Positions 1-9,600 of a stretch of DNA of 64,000 bases are shown piece after piece; the stretch's first letter is position 1, and every line of letters begins with the position of its first letter. The notes below the pieces were generated by a model. That model did not search any database, was not told the DNA's origin, and saw only the letters and a list, made by a program, of their open reading frames with translations. The stretch is taken from contig CP066204.1 in assembly GCA_016237705.1 (NCBI GenBank), forward strand, positions 1,064,001-1,128,000, in the 5' to 3' direction. The DNA comes from Aerococcaceae bacterium zg-252 (GTDB taxonomy: Bacteria > Bacillota > Bacilli > Lactobacillales > Aerococcaceae). Position numbers and translations under genes: made by a program.

Positions 1-2168
1 TTCTGCATAACGTTAAACCATGCGTTTTTTTCTAAGAGAATACCCGAACCGTCTTTAACAACATTATTTCCGATAGCGAACACTGGCTTATTGCCCCATT
101 CGAATTGAAGTTGCCCTTTTGTCATCGTCAAAGACGTATTGTCAATTCCGTAAGTTTTAAACTCCGGTAATCCCGTCATACGTGCGTAATTTCCTGCATT
201 ATCTTTTGCATAGATTCCTGAACCGTCCAACTGAAGGCTAGCGTTCACTGCATTGAAACCGGCTGAAATCAACTCTGCTCGGTTACCCGTTATTTGATTC
301 GCATTCAATCGAATCGTATTCACAACCTCTGCACTTAACGAACCCGTCGTTATCTGATTGGCATTCAACCGAATTGCTTTCACAATTTCCGAACTTAAAC
401 TTCCAGACGTTATTTGATTGGCATTTAAACGAATCGCATTCACAATTCTTGTATTTAAATTACCTGTTGTGATATTCGCAGCATCCAAATTAATCACACG
501 GACATTTGCTGCATTCAACGTGCCTGTTGTAATCTTACTAGCATCCAACGTATCAATCATTGCGGACTTAATCGTCCCATTTTGAATAAAGGTAGTCGTT
601 GGTGTTACCATGAGCTTGTTATCACCAGAACGAATCAACGTGCCACCTGTCGTCACATTAATCGCATTGATGATTTCTCTACCGCTCATTTTTGAGTTAC
701 CTGCTGCAGTGGTTACTCTATCACGAACTGCTAACCAAATCGAATCACCGCTGTTGCGAATGATACCTTCTAAATCGCCACGTGCAACTTTCTGGTCAAT
801 CAAACCTGCCAATTGCGTGATACGGCTGGTCATATTTTTTTGATTATTATTAACGGTAGATTCCAAACCACTAACCGTTTGCGCTAACTGAGAATGATTC
901 TTTTCCGCATCTTGAACAAGTCGTTTAAACCCATTGATGTTCTGGGTCATCTCACTAAGACTATCGTCTACAGAACTTTTAATTTCACGTTTAACGCCAT
1001 TCACAGTTTCAATCACAGTATTAATCCTACCAGTTACCGAATTCGTAATCTCACGTTTAAAGCCGTCTACAGTTTCAGTAATTTGATTCACACGACCGTC
1101 TGTCGCTTCAATACGTCTTGTGAGCCCCTCGGCTGTTTCTGTGACTTCGTTTTTGTATGTAGTGAAATCACTACCACTCACTAAGTCTTCTGGTGCTGGT
1201 GTCCAGTCAGTCGCGATACTGCCACGCTCCAATTTCAATCCAGCAACCCATATCGTCCCCTCGTTGGTCCGTTCAAGGCGCGGTGAGATATTTCCTGATT
1301 TCGTCACTTTGAACGTCACATTGACACGTTGCCATTCATCTGAAACAGGCAAAATCTTAGTAGAAACATCTGTCGTTGCTGGATTTCCTGTGCCGTTATG
1401 AGTTGAATAAAATCTAATTGTTTCATCTGTTTTATCCGTTTTTACATAGGTACTAAAAGTGTATACTTCGCCCACTTTCACTGGCACAGCCTGCGAAATC
1501 CCCTGCCACAAGCCACTACGTTTTTTAACAACCAATCCTTGATACGTTTCTGCATCGATTGTCCAATCGCCTTTGTTAAACCATTCTCCGCCGAAATCTT
1601 TCGTTTTAAGAAACAGATTCCGTCCACCAATCTTCAGATTATCGACTTTCGCTTGCGTGCTGATTAATGTTTGCTTGTACCCATCTACGGTCGAAGTCAC
1701 CGAATTAATCCGCCCGTCAACGTTTGTTAAATCTCTACGTATTCCGTCCGCTGTGGAAGTAAAACGATTTTCCGACTGCGATAACGCATTACGCAGCCGT
1801 TGTTCAATACCACTCGCCGTTTTCATAAATTCAGCTGACAACGTCCCGTTATGATATTCTTCTAACATTCCTCGTGCATTCAGTTTAATCTTGCCCCAAA
1901 AATCACTCTCGGTGTCTTTCATCTCAAGATTAATTTCTTTTAAATCTTTAAAGATTCCCGACAAATTTCCTTCATAAACTTCAGGCGGCGCAAAGCTCGT
2001 CATCTCTGAACTCTTCTCAATCTGGATCTTCTTGAATTGAGTATCTCCCAAGCAATCGGAAAAAATATCCACACTCGATGTTTCTTCTGTTGCTGTGAAC
2101 GTATAATAATAGCGCCCGTCTTTAAATTCTAAAGCAGGCGCATCTCGTTGATTAATTTTTATTTGCAT
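1..2168 (-). CDS. Phage tail fibre / receptor-binding structural protein (3'-truncated by window edge)
   Basis: This is an open frame of about 722 codons that runs off the left edge, so the C-terminus is missing. ATG at 2168 is preceded by AAGAGGTGATT. The N-terminal part has helical heptad-like stretches with repeated 'VDGF/KRxI' patterns (about residues 290-400), and a jelly-roll-like segment beginning 'GGRNLF' near residue 180 resembles a carbohydrate-binding module. The last visible third is a 20-residue repeat (LNANQITTGSLS type) typical of trimeric beta-helical shafts. It is the last gene of the visible tail module, downstream of the fibre and Tal genes, so a gp58-like baseplate or fibre role fits. 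The exact receptor is unknown. Confidence 0.75.
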   Translation of the reverse strand, partial: MQIKINQRDAPALEFKDGRYYYTFTATEETSSVDIFSDCLGDTQFKKIQIEKSSEMTSFAPPEVYEGNLSGIFKDLKEINLEMKDTESDFWGKIKLNARGMLEEYHNGTLSAEFMKTASGIEQRLRNALSQSENRFTSTADGIRRDLTNVDGRINSVTSTVDGYKQTLISTQAKVDNLKIGGRNLFLKTKDFGGEWFNKGDWTIDAETYQGLVVKKRSGLWQGISQAVPVKVGEVYTFSTYVKTDKTDETIRFYSTHNGTGNPATTDVSTKILPVSDEWQRVNVTFKVTKSGNISPRLERTNEGTIWVAGLKLERGSIATDWTPAPEDLVSGSDFTTYKNEVTETAEGLTRRIEATDGRVNQITETVDGFKREITNSVTGRINTVIETVNGVKREIKSSVDDSLSEMTQNINGFKRLVQDAEKNHSQLAQTVSGLESTVNNNQKNMTSRITQLAGLIDQKVARGDLEGIIRNSGDSIWLAVRDRVTTAAGNSKMSGREIINAINVTTGGTLIRSGDNKLMVTPTTTFIQNGTIKSAMIDTLDASKITTGTLNAANVRVINLDAANITTGNLNTRIVNAIRLNANQITSGSLSSEIVKAIRLNANQITTGSLSAEVVNTIRLNANQITGNRAELISAGFNAVNASLQLDGSGIYAKDNAGNYARMTGLPEFKTYGIDNTSLTMTKGQLQFEWGNKPVFAIGNNVVKDGSGILLEKNAWFNVMQ
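289..560 (-). repeat. 60-bp tandem coding repeat in the tail fibre gene
   Basis: Five copies of a degenerate 60-bp unit (20 residues, core LNANQIT followed by TGSLS) recur with an exact 60-base period; the core starts near 301, 361, 421, 481 and 541. The first three copies are closest. The two more N-terminal ones have diverged to LDAANIT and LDASKIT. Such in-phase repeats fit a beta-helical shaft whose length can change by recombination. Confidence 0.8.
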
Positions 2169-2180
2169 TTAATCACCTCT

Positions 2181-2540
2181 TCATTTCGGTAAACCTTTGA
2201 CAATTGTTGTGCCAGAACCGCCATCTACGACCAAACCACTTGACGTACGTGAAACATAGTAACGAGAATCTCCAACTTCAATAGTTTTATCATCTGTTCC
2301 TTGCATATCAAAATCTTGACGTTCACCGTTCGAGTCGATAATCATAAAGCGAGAATAATTTTGTGGTAAACGCGTTACTAACGAACCTGCAAACGACAAC
2401 GTGCCGTTAAATAGTTCTTCCCACGCGCCGTTATCTTCTTCTGGCTTCTCCCAAATCTTTTCACCACGATACCAAACAGCTCCAATTTCATTCCCACCAT
2501 AAAACACTTGCTTCGTATTTCTAAAATCTGCCATCGTCAT
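2181..2540 (-). CDS. Hypothetical phage tail/baseplate-associated protein
   Basis: 119 residues, no family recognised with confidence. The N-terminus reads MTMADFRNTKQVFYGGNEI and is followed by a 'VWYRGEKIWE' segment, a pattern common in small baseplate or fibre accessory proteins of Firmicutes phages that display a short beta-rich domain. No signal peptide or membrane segment is visible. It sits 3 bases downstream of the collagen-like fibre gene and 12 bases before the next fibre gene, so it is co-translated with the receptor-binding module. A second in-frame ATG six bases in is an equally possible start. Confidence 0.6.
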   Translation of the reverse strand: MTMADFRNTKQVFYGGNEIGAVWYRGEKIWEKPEEDNGAWEELFNGTLSFAGSLVTRLPQNYSRFMIIDSNGERQDFDMQGTDDKTIEVGDSRYYVSRTSSGLVVDGGSGTTIVKGLPK

Positions 2541-2543
2541 CGC

Positions 2544-3863
2544 TTACGCCCTCACTAAATACAATGTGTTCTCCGCTTGTGTCGTAGGAGGAGCCGTCAC
2601 TACTTGCACATTAATCGATGTCCCGTCTGCCCCTTTGGGTCCAGGTGTACTTTGAACATTACGCAATTCTTGTTTCGTGGCATAAGTAGTGTTAGCAGTG
2701 GACTGAGTGAGGTAATTTTTACTGTTAAGAATAGTTTGAGTGACATAGCCTTTATTGTTCAAAGTAGTATTGGTGACGTAGCCCTTGTTGTTTAAGGACG
2801 TTTCCGTAACGTAGCCCTTACTGTTTAAGGTGGCATTTGTGACGTAATCACCAGTAGGTTGTTTACCTGCTAAAGCTTGTGTTAGACCTGTTATCTGATT
2901 AATTACATGTGTATGTTCCCTTTCAGCATATGATAATGGATTAATCAATTCAGTAATTCCTACTTCTTTTCGCATAACACCAACGCTTGTGACCGTACCA
3001 AATTTACCATTATCATCTAAAAAATAATCAATATTCGGACGTATCTTATCGTATCCAACTTTTTCAGCTAATGCACTCGTATACACAACGGGTACATTAC
3101 GCAACTCTTCCTTCGTCGCATACCCCGATAAATCAACATTTTGCGCTCTGATTTGATTGATTTGTTCTGGTGTTAAATCCTCAAATCTCAATGGGTCGCC
3201 TTTTTGACCACGCTCCCCTCGTTCCCCGCGCTCACCTCTTGCTCCTTGAGCACCCTGAACTCGAATCCAAGTATAGCGTGAAGCGTCCGTACTGCCCGAC
3301 TCAACATTATCGTTATAGATACCAATATGCGTTCTATTCGTACTGTCCGTTAGCGAAAAGTTTTGAATACTTTGAATTTCTTTAGTAATAGTAACTGCTG
3401 GGTCTTCTCCAAACAATCGTAAATTCAATTGATGTGTCCCAGCTGCAAGTTCTTTGTATAACCACTTATCACCTTTGCCAAAACGCACGAGCGTTTTAGC
3501 CTGTAATGTTACACTCGAATTTTCTTGAGCTAGATAGGTAATAGTCGCATAAGCAATATGAACGTATTGACTATCTCCTTTATCACCCTTCGGACCAGAT
3601 ACGCCACGTTCACCTGTCGCCCCTTGCGGACCAATTGAACCTGTTGCACCCGTCGCACCCGTCAAGCCGCGTTCACCACGTTCACCTTGGGGACCCGTTA
3701 AATACTTCAACGCACTAAACCGATTCGTACCGTCACCGACCTTTAAAAAACCAGTGTCCGTTTCAACACCAATCTCGCCCTCAAGTAAAATCACCTCACT
3801 TGCTTGCCATTGCGCTTTTGTCATTCGCTTATGTTGTACTCGCATTGGTACTGTTTCTACCAT
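2544..3863 (-). CDS. Collagen-like phage tail fibre / hyaluronidase-like receptor-binding protein
   Basis: 439 residues. I chose ATG at 3863 because it has GGAGGTG upstream and overlaps the TAA of the preceding gene by one base (TAATG); an upstream frame extension exists but lacks support. The N-terminus (VQHKRMTKAQW..., 'GEIGVETDTGFLKVGDG') matches the phage hyaluronidase/Mtd-type N-terminal domain that anchors fibres to the baseplate. Gly-X-Y collagen-like blocks follow at about residues 57-96, 210-232 and near the C-terminus. Residues of about 350-400 hold a short repeat (LNNKGYVTxT) in four or more copies. It is probably a trimeric receptor-binding fibre. Confidence 0.8.
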   Translation of the reverse strand: MVETVPMRVQHKRMTKAQWQASEVILLEGEIGVETDTGFLKVGDGTNRFSALKYLTGPQGERGERGLTGATGATGSIGPQGATGERGVSGPKGDKGDSQYVHIAYATITYLAQENSSVTLQAKTLVRFGKGDKWLYKELAAGTHQLNLRLFGEDPAVTITKEIQSIQNFSLTDSTNRTHIGIYNDNVESGSTDASRYTWIRVQGAQGARGERGERGERGQKGDPLRFEDLTPEQINQIRAQNVDLSGYATKEELRNVPVVYTSALAEKVGYDKIRPNIDYFLDDNGKFGTVTSVGVMRKEVGITELINPLSYAEREHTHVINQITGLTQALAGKQPTGDYVTNATLNSKGYVTETSLNNKGYVTNTTLNNKGYVTQTILNSKNYLTQSTANTTYATKQELRNVQSTPGPKGADGTSINVQVVTAPPTTQAENTLYLVRA

Positions 3864-5914
3864 TAACTTACACCTCCGTCTAATATTAATTCTGGATTTT
3901 CTGACCACTCGCCTTGATACGCCATAGTTCGATTTCCTTCGGCTATTTCACGATACTCTGTTAAAATATCAATCGTAGTATCTTTTTCAATTCGCACCTC
4001 TTGCGAATATCGTTTATACCAGCCTGACGTCATCAAAACAGTGTAGTCACCAGGCAATACATCAACCGTCTTACTGCCTGTTTGAACAGTCGTCAGCTTG
4101 CTTGAACTTGGCGTTAACGTTATCGTCACACCACGCACTGCTTCTCGACCAAAGTTAAAGTTAACTTTCGCTTTCGCTAACAATTCACACAACGCTTCAA
4201 ACGATATCGTATACGTCTGTCCCTTCTTAAATCCACCGTCATTAGCCTCTATCGTAATATGGTCATCTGTAAATAATAATTTACGGTCAACCTCTCCGAT
4301 AAGAATATTCTTACTGTAACGAGGCTTTCCGTCATTACCAATCATTTCAGCATTGACACGACTGGACTCTCTCACCGATTCGATTTGTGATTTCAACGCA
4401 TCAAAATCTAGTAACTCCAAATTGATTTTCTTAGTGATTGCTTCAATTTTTTCTTCTGATAAGTCCAACGATTTCAATTCTTCACGGAACTTTTCTAACT
4501 CTTCTTCGTTACGTGCGTGGATTTTCTCTATTTCGGCTTCGGTGGTTTTTAGGTGGTCTTCGACTTGTTTAAATTTCTTAGCTAGTTCAAGTTCGAATGT
4601 TTCAGTATCTATAAGGACTTCCCACATCTCTCCGTTCCAGCGTTTCATTCGAGTATACTTACCGTTTTGTTCAAACCAAATATCATCAACTTTATGCTCC
4701 ATATTAGGATCTGGTGTGCTAAACCAAATACGATTTCCTTTACCGTTAATTAAATAAGGCGGTAGCTCCGCCTGCGATTGCTTCTTCACGCTATTCTCAA
4801 TCTGATTTAGTCGAGTTGCCACGTCATCTGCAATCGCACTTCGTAAACTTGTGCCCACTGAACCAATCTCAACAGAAATATTGCGTTCAAGCAATACGTC
4901 ATATTCAATCGTATTTACTTTTGCATTATCAGACGTAATCCCAATTGTTGGATAATAAATTGGTAATCTGTCACACAGTTCGACTTCTTCCATAATCTTC
5001 ATATCTGCATAATCTAAGGTAGTTGATAAATCGATATAAGAAATTTTCGTCTTAATCTTAGGCTCACCAATACGATTATTTTTAACATATCGCTGCGCTA
5101 ACTTCCGTAGCTTCTCTTCAGTAGGTGTTTCGTTTTCTTTGAAACTTGTTGAGAAGTCAACAGTTAAAATACGTTTATTAGCAAAATTATTCGCAAAAGC
5201 CCCTTCGATAATCAATTCTGGCAAAGTAATGATTTTCTCTTCGTTACTTTCTTGAGTCGTATAAATAGTGTAAGGATAGATAGCGGTATAGGTTGATTCG
5301 ATATCAATATCCGCTTCAGCAGAAAGAATATTCCGTCCATACTCCAATACAGTCGGTGTTTTTCTTCCTAATTCTTTATGAAGTTTAATCGTCGTATTAT
5401 CAAATTCATACTCGCCACCCCATACATCAAGGATAGAACCCGATGCACCACCTAGGGCTAATCGAGCGTTTTGAATGTTTTGAACATTCCACTGCGTACT
5501 ATTAACCGTTGTAATATCTGACCATACATCAAACTGAAAATCACCAATTAAATTATTTTTCCACGCTACTAAAGCAGCCGTTGCATCACCATTCACTTTT
5601 GCATTCACTTTTACCGCTAAATGTTCTGTCTTATGACTGATATGTTTAGCGTGTATCTTGATTTTACGGCTAGAAGTATCTTTGATAATCCGGCTGATTT
5701 CGAACGTTTGATTCTTCGTACGAACTCCCGCATCGGCTTTAACTTTCATCTCTTTTTCGAAAATACTCGCCATTTCACCATTAATCGGATACTCCATATA
5801 GAGTGAATAATTACCGTTTCGTTCTCTCGTAACGACTGCAGAAATCGCATCTATTTCGCCTAAGCCATACGTAGTAAATGTTTTTTCATTAGCATTGAAT
5901 AAGATAGGTTTCAT
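3863..5914 (-). CDS. Phage tail-associated (Tal/prophage endopeptidase-type) baseplate protein
   Basis: 683 residues. The first ~350 residues (start MKPILFNANEKTFTTYGLGEI) match the phage minor structural / prophage tail endopeptidase N-terminal region that forms the tail-tip hub below Dit. A glutamate- and lysine-rich predicted coiled coil spans about residues 430-510, followed by a beta-rich C-terminal part that may bind carbohydrate ('GGFKKGQTYTISFEAL'). No lytic transglycosylase or NlpC/P60 domain is visible, so this version is probably structural rather than lytic. ATG overlaps the stop of dit (ATGA), which indicates coupled translation. Confidence 0.82.
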   Translation of the reverse strand: MKPILFNANEKTFTTYGLGEIDAISAVVTRERNGNYSLYMEYPINGEMASIFEKEMKVKADAGVRTKNQTFEISRIIKDTSSRKIKIHAKHISHKTEHLAVKVNAKVNGDATAALVAWKNNLIGDFQFDVWSDITTVNSTQWNVQNIQNARLALGGASGSILDVWGGEYEFDNTTIKLHKELGRKTPTVLEYGRNILSAEADIDIESTYTAIYPYTIYTTQESNEEKIITLPELIIEGAFANNFANKRILTVDFSTSFKENETPTEEKLRKLAQRYVKNNRIGEPKIKTKISYIDLSTTLDYADMKIMEEVELCDRLPIYYPTIGITSDNAKVNTIEYDVLLERNISVEIGSVGTSLRSAIADDVATRLNQIENSVKKQSQAELPPYLINGKGNRIWFSTPDPNMEHKVDDIWFEQNGKYTRMKRWNGEMWEVLIDTETFELELAKKFKQVEDHLKTTEAEIEKIHARNEEELEKFREELKSLDLSEEKIEAITKKINLELLDFDALKSQIESVRESSRVNAEMIGNDGKPRYSKNILIGEVDRKLLFTDDHITIEANDGGFKKGQTYTISFEALCELLAKAKVNFNFGREAVRGVTITLTPSSSKLTTVQTGSKTVDVLPGDYTVLMTSGWYKRYSQEVRIEKDTTIDILTEYREIAEGNRTMAYQGEWSENPELILDGGVS

Positions 5915-6627
5915 AATTTCACTCCTACATACGTCGTCATTTCAACCGTAAAATTTCCAGTCCAAGAAATAGTGTTACTTCCTACATCCAAGTAAGGCAG
6001 CGTATATTCTGGAGAACGTACCACTTTATCCCAAGCAGCAGTGACCGCTCCGGAATACACCATATTTTTCTGCATATCTAGTACCAAATTATTTTGAACA
6101 TTAATCACTTTCGTCTTACGATTATTAATCGTTAACACACATTCTCCATTACCAACTAACTTAATAATCGGCTTAGCTTTCATATTACCTGAATTATTGA
6201 TGACTTCACCATTTCGAACGCTCTTTGACACCAAGCTAGTCTTCAAAAACTTAACCGGATAAACTAAAAAATTAAGCTTTACTTCACCGAATTGTCGCAA
6301 TATCTCTTCAATCGCAAAGGTTTCAATAAAAGCTGCTTTATATAAATAATTAGCATCCCAAGACAATTCAAGGTCTTTATAACCATCAACAAGTAACCAC
6401 TGGCTGATTTTTTCACCAGCCACGGTTAAGTTATCTTTGACAATTAATTTGCAGGGAAAGGACTTTTCAACCGACTTTAGACGATTATTACTTAATAACA
6501 GGTCGCCATCTCTTCCCGGCACCTGGACTCGTTCGATGTCACGGCCAGTTGATTCACTAACCACTTGATTCATGATTCTCAGTCCCATATCCTTGCTTGA
6601 AACGCCATTAAATTTAAAATATGCCAT
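5911..6627 (-). CDS. Distal tail protein (Dit, siphovirus tail component family)
   Basis: 238 residues with the Dit N-terminal signature 'FKFNGVSSKDMGLRI' and 'VPGRDGDLL' near residue 37. Dit forms the hexameric ring joining the tail tube to the baseplate. The order tape measure, Dit, Tal is standard for siphophages of Gram-positive bacteria. The gene overlaps its neighbours by one base upstream and four bases downstream (ATGA). The length is close to the short Dit class without an inserted carbohydrate-binding module. Confidence 0.88.
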   Translation of the reverse strand: MAYFKFNGVSSKDMGLRIMNQVVSESTGRDIERVQVPGRDGDLLLSNNRLKSVEKSFPCKLIVKDNLTVAGEKISQWLLVDGYKDLELSWDANYLYKAAFIETFAIEEILRQFGEVKLNFLVYPVKFLKTSLVSKSVRNGEVINNSGNMKAKPIIKLVGNGECVLTINNRKTKVINVQNNLVLDMQKNMVYSGAVTAAWDKVVRSPEYTLPYLDVGSNTISWTGNFTVEMTTYVGVKL

Positions 6628-9600
6628 TAAGCCATTCTGCCCCCTTCCTGTGTTGTATAATAAGCTAATTCACGAATTAACCGTTTCATGTTTTCCGGTG
6701 TAAAGAAATCATCTCGGTTCCCACCATTTGCATTTAATGTATAGCTGTTGTAATTGGTCGTTCCAGAACCAACTCCATTTAACTGCATACCGTTGCCTCG
6801 AATACTTCCGCTAAGTTTCGCATTACCAACACCAATTAAATCTTCAACTTTATAATGTGAAACAGAATCAATCATATTCCCCATACTCTTTTCCAATTTA
6901 TCAGTATGTTGATTAACCCCCATTGCGACCCCCTCCGGGATATAGCGACCAACAGTTTTAGCAAATAATCGTGAAGGCGAATGAATCATCGCCCTTGCTC
7001 GTGCTGCACGATTAGCTTGCGCAATCATTGCATTAGCGGCTGCTGTTATAGCACCTAGTGCCGAATACATACCCTGCGCTAAACCATTGGCAATCTGTGC
7101 ACCAATACTCACAAACATCCCAACTGCCCCTCTAGCTACATTTGCCGCACTATTCAATACGCTACGCATTGCACTTGATACTTGACCTTGTCCACTTTGA
7201 ATCGCACTCGATAAATTCTGCATACTCTTTGTTCCAGCTTCTCGTCCAATACGTGCCATATCGTCACTTGCACGTTGGAATGTTTGTTTAACTGAATTCA
7301 TCCCCGATGTCACTGCTTGATTAATTCCAGTCATCGCTTGTGTAAATACCTGTTTAACCATATTTAATGCAGCAGTCGTTACCGTACGCATTGTATTCAA
7401 GGCAGTTTGCCACGTCGAAGTAATTTTAGTAACTGTCGTTGTAACATTTGTACCAATTGCGGTCATGGCAGATGTAAAAGCATTTTTAAGCTGCGTAATA
7501 GCAATTCCTAGCATGTTTAACGCTGTAGCAGCTGTTGTCGCATTCGTGCCAATCTCCGTTAGATTTGTCTTAATCTTACCTAAATTACTACCGATAGTAG
7601 CTAAATCTGGTAACTCCGATAATGATGTCTTCACAGCAGATAATCCCGTACTAGCGTTATCTGCGTTATCTTTAATCCCAGCTAAACCGTCTTTAATTGC
7701 AGTGAAATCAGCACCTAATGTCGAAATATCAGGCAATTCACCTAGAGCACTTGCTAGTTTGCTGACACTCTCAGCGAAACCACCGACATTAGCCGTCAAA
7801 TTGATCCCCGTTAATGCTGCACCTATCGCTGTTAAACCAGCACCAATTCCTAATAAATCAACACCATCTAAACTAGCCAATGCATCCGCAATCGTTTGAA
7901 ATGCTTCGCCAATTTCTTTGGCAGTATCACCAATTTCATCAATGATGCCTCGAATACTTTCACCTAAACGAGAAAATGAATCAATCACCTTTTCAATGGT
8001 TTCACCGAATGTCTTAATTAATCCGGAAATCTTCTCTACAAAACCAGAGAACTTCTCAACAACATTGCCAACACCTTTAGACACAGCGTTCACGATTTTT
8101 ACAAAACCATTACTAACCGCTGTGACAATCTGTGATATAGCCGTTCCTACTTTTAGTGCAATATTGCCTATCTCTTTAGCAAGTGGTACTAAAGCAGTAA
8201 TAACATTTGCTACGCCTTCACTAATCGCTGCAACAACTTGAGCTAGGCCATTTGCAACCGCCGTCACGATTTGCGAAATCGCCGAACCAACTTTCAAAGC
8301 AGTGTTTCCGAATTCAGCCACTAACGGAACCAAGGCTGCGATAATGTTAGCGGCACCTTCACTAATTGCCGTTACGATATTTGCAATAGCCGTTCCTACA
8401 GAATCGACTAACCCACTAAAAGCCGTAATAATCTCTGGTAGTCGACTAACAACCACTTCAACCATATGTGTAATCGCTGGAATAAATGGTGCAATCGCTT
8501 GAACAATTTGAACAACAGCATCTGCAATAATTTTCACAACACTTATAAAAACATTACCGATGATTTCAGCTAATGGTAATACCGCTGTAATGATTGTTGC
8601 TACTGCCGTTCCAATGGCTAATGCGAGTTCAGCAAATGCACTACCGAGCGCTGTAATAATTGTCGCTAAGCCATTCCCTAAACTTTCCACAATCACTGCC
8701 ACAGCTTCGCCTAAGCCCTCAAGAACGAGTTTAACCCCTTCACCTTGAGTACCGAGCAACGCTAAACCAGCACAGACTAGTGCAATCGCTGCACCTAATG
8801 CCAACACGTTTGCGACCGGAATGCTTGCTATCGCAGACCCTAAACCTTTAAATGCAGTCGCTAAACCAGTTCCGATTCCTTTCGACGCTGTCGCAATACC
8901 TGAACCTAGGCTCTTAAAAGTAGCGGCAAGTCCTGTCCCTATACCTTTTGCAGCCGACGCAATCGACGGTCCTAATGTTTTAATGACACCACTAACTCCT
9001 TGAAGCACTGTTTTTATTGCTGTTCCTGTCGATTTAATCACATTGCCGATTCCGGTAAACACATTTTTAATCACAGAGGCCAGTTTAGAACTTGATTTCC
9101 CAACTTTCCCTAATGCGCTCTCAGCACCTTTTTTAAATAATCCAAACGGATTGAATGCTTTAAGAAAATTAAATGCCTTAAATCCAACTATAATCGCTTT
9201 AATACCAGCAACTAAACTGACAAAACCAATCGCAATGCCTTTAATTGTTCCCGGACTTAAACTAGCTATGAATTTAGCCACTGCGCTAACCGCTTTCGAT
9301 ATAGCTGCTACAACATCCCCAATGACCTTACCAAGACCAGCAAAATTTGTTTCTCCACCTTTAAAAGCAGAAAACACATGTTTAAGGGCACCACCCAAAT
9401 CTTTTAAAGCATTCACAAACGCAATAACTGCACCACTATCCGTAAAACCTTTGACAAACTGCTGAACTTTTTGCGCGACCTTGCCGATAGTTTCGCCAAT
9501 TTTTCCGATGATTTTTTCAACATCGATTTTTGCTAAAAATTTTCCTAGTCCCTCTGCGATTTTAGTAAAGTCGATTTTTTCTAATGCATTGGATAACGCA

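Noticed and set aside
289-560. 60-bp repeats considered as a CRISPR array
   Set aside because: No distinct repeat/spacer alternation; the whole 60-bp unit is repeated and keeps the reading frame.
3170-3760. Short repeats in the collagen-like fibre gene considered as a CRISPR-like array
   Set aside because: Repeats are Gly-X-Y codons in frame, with no constant spacer length.
7465-9465. Series of rightward open frames opposite the tape measure gene
   Set aside because: They are shadows of the Ala/Gly/Val-rich leftward tape measure frame, have no ribosome binding sites and repeat the codon pattern of its repeats.
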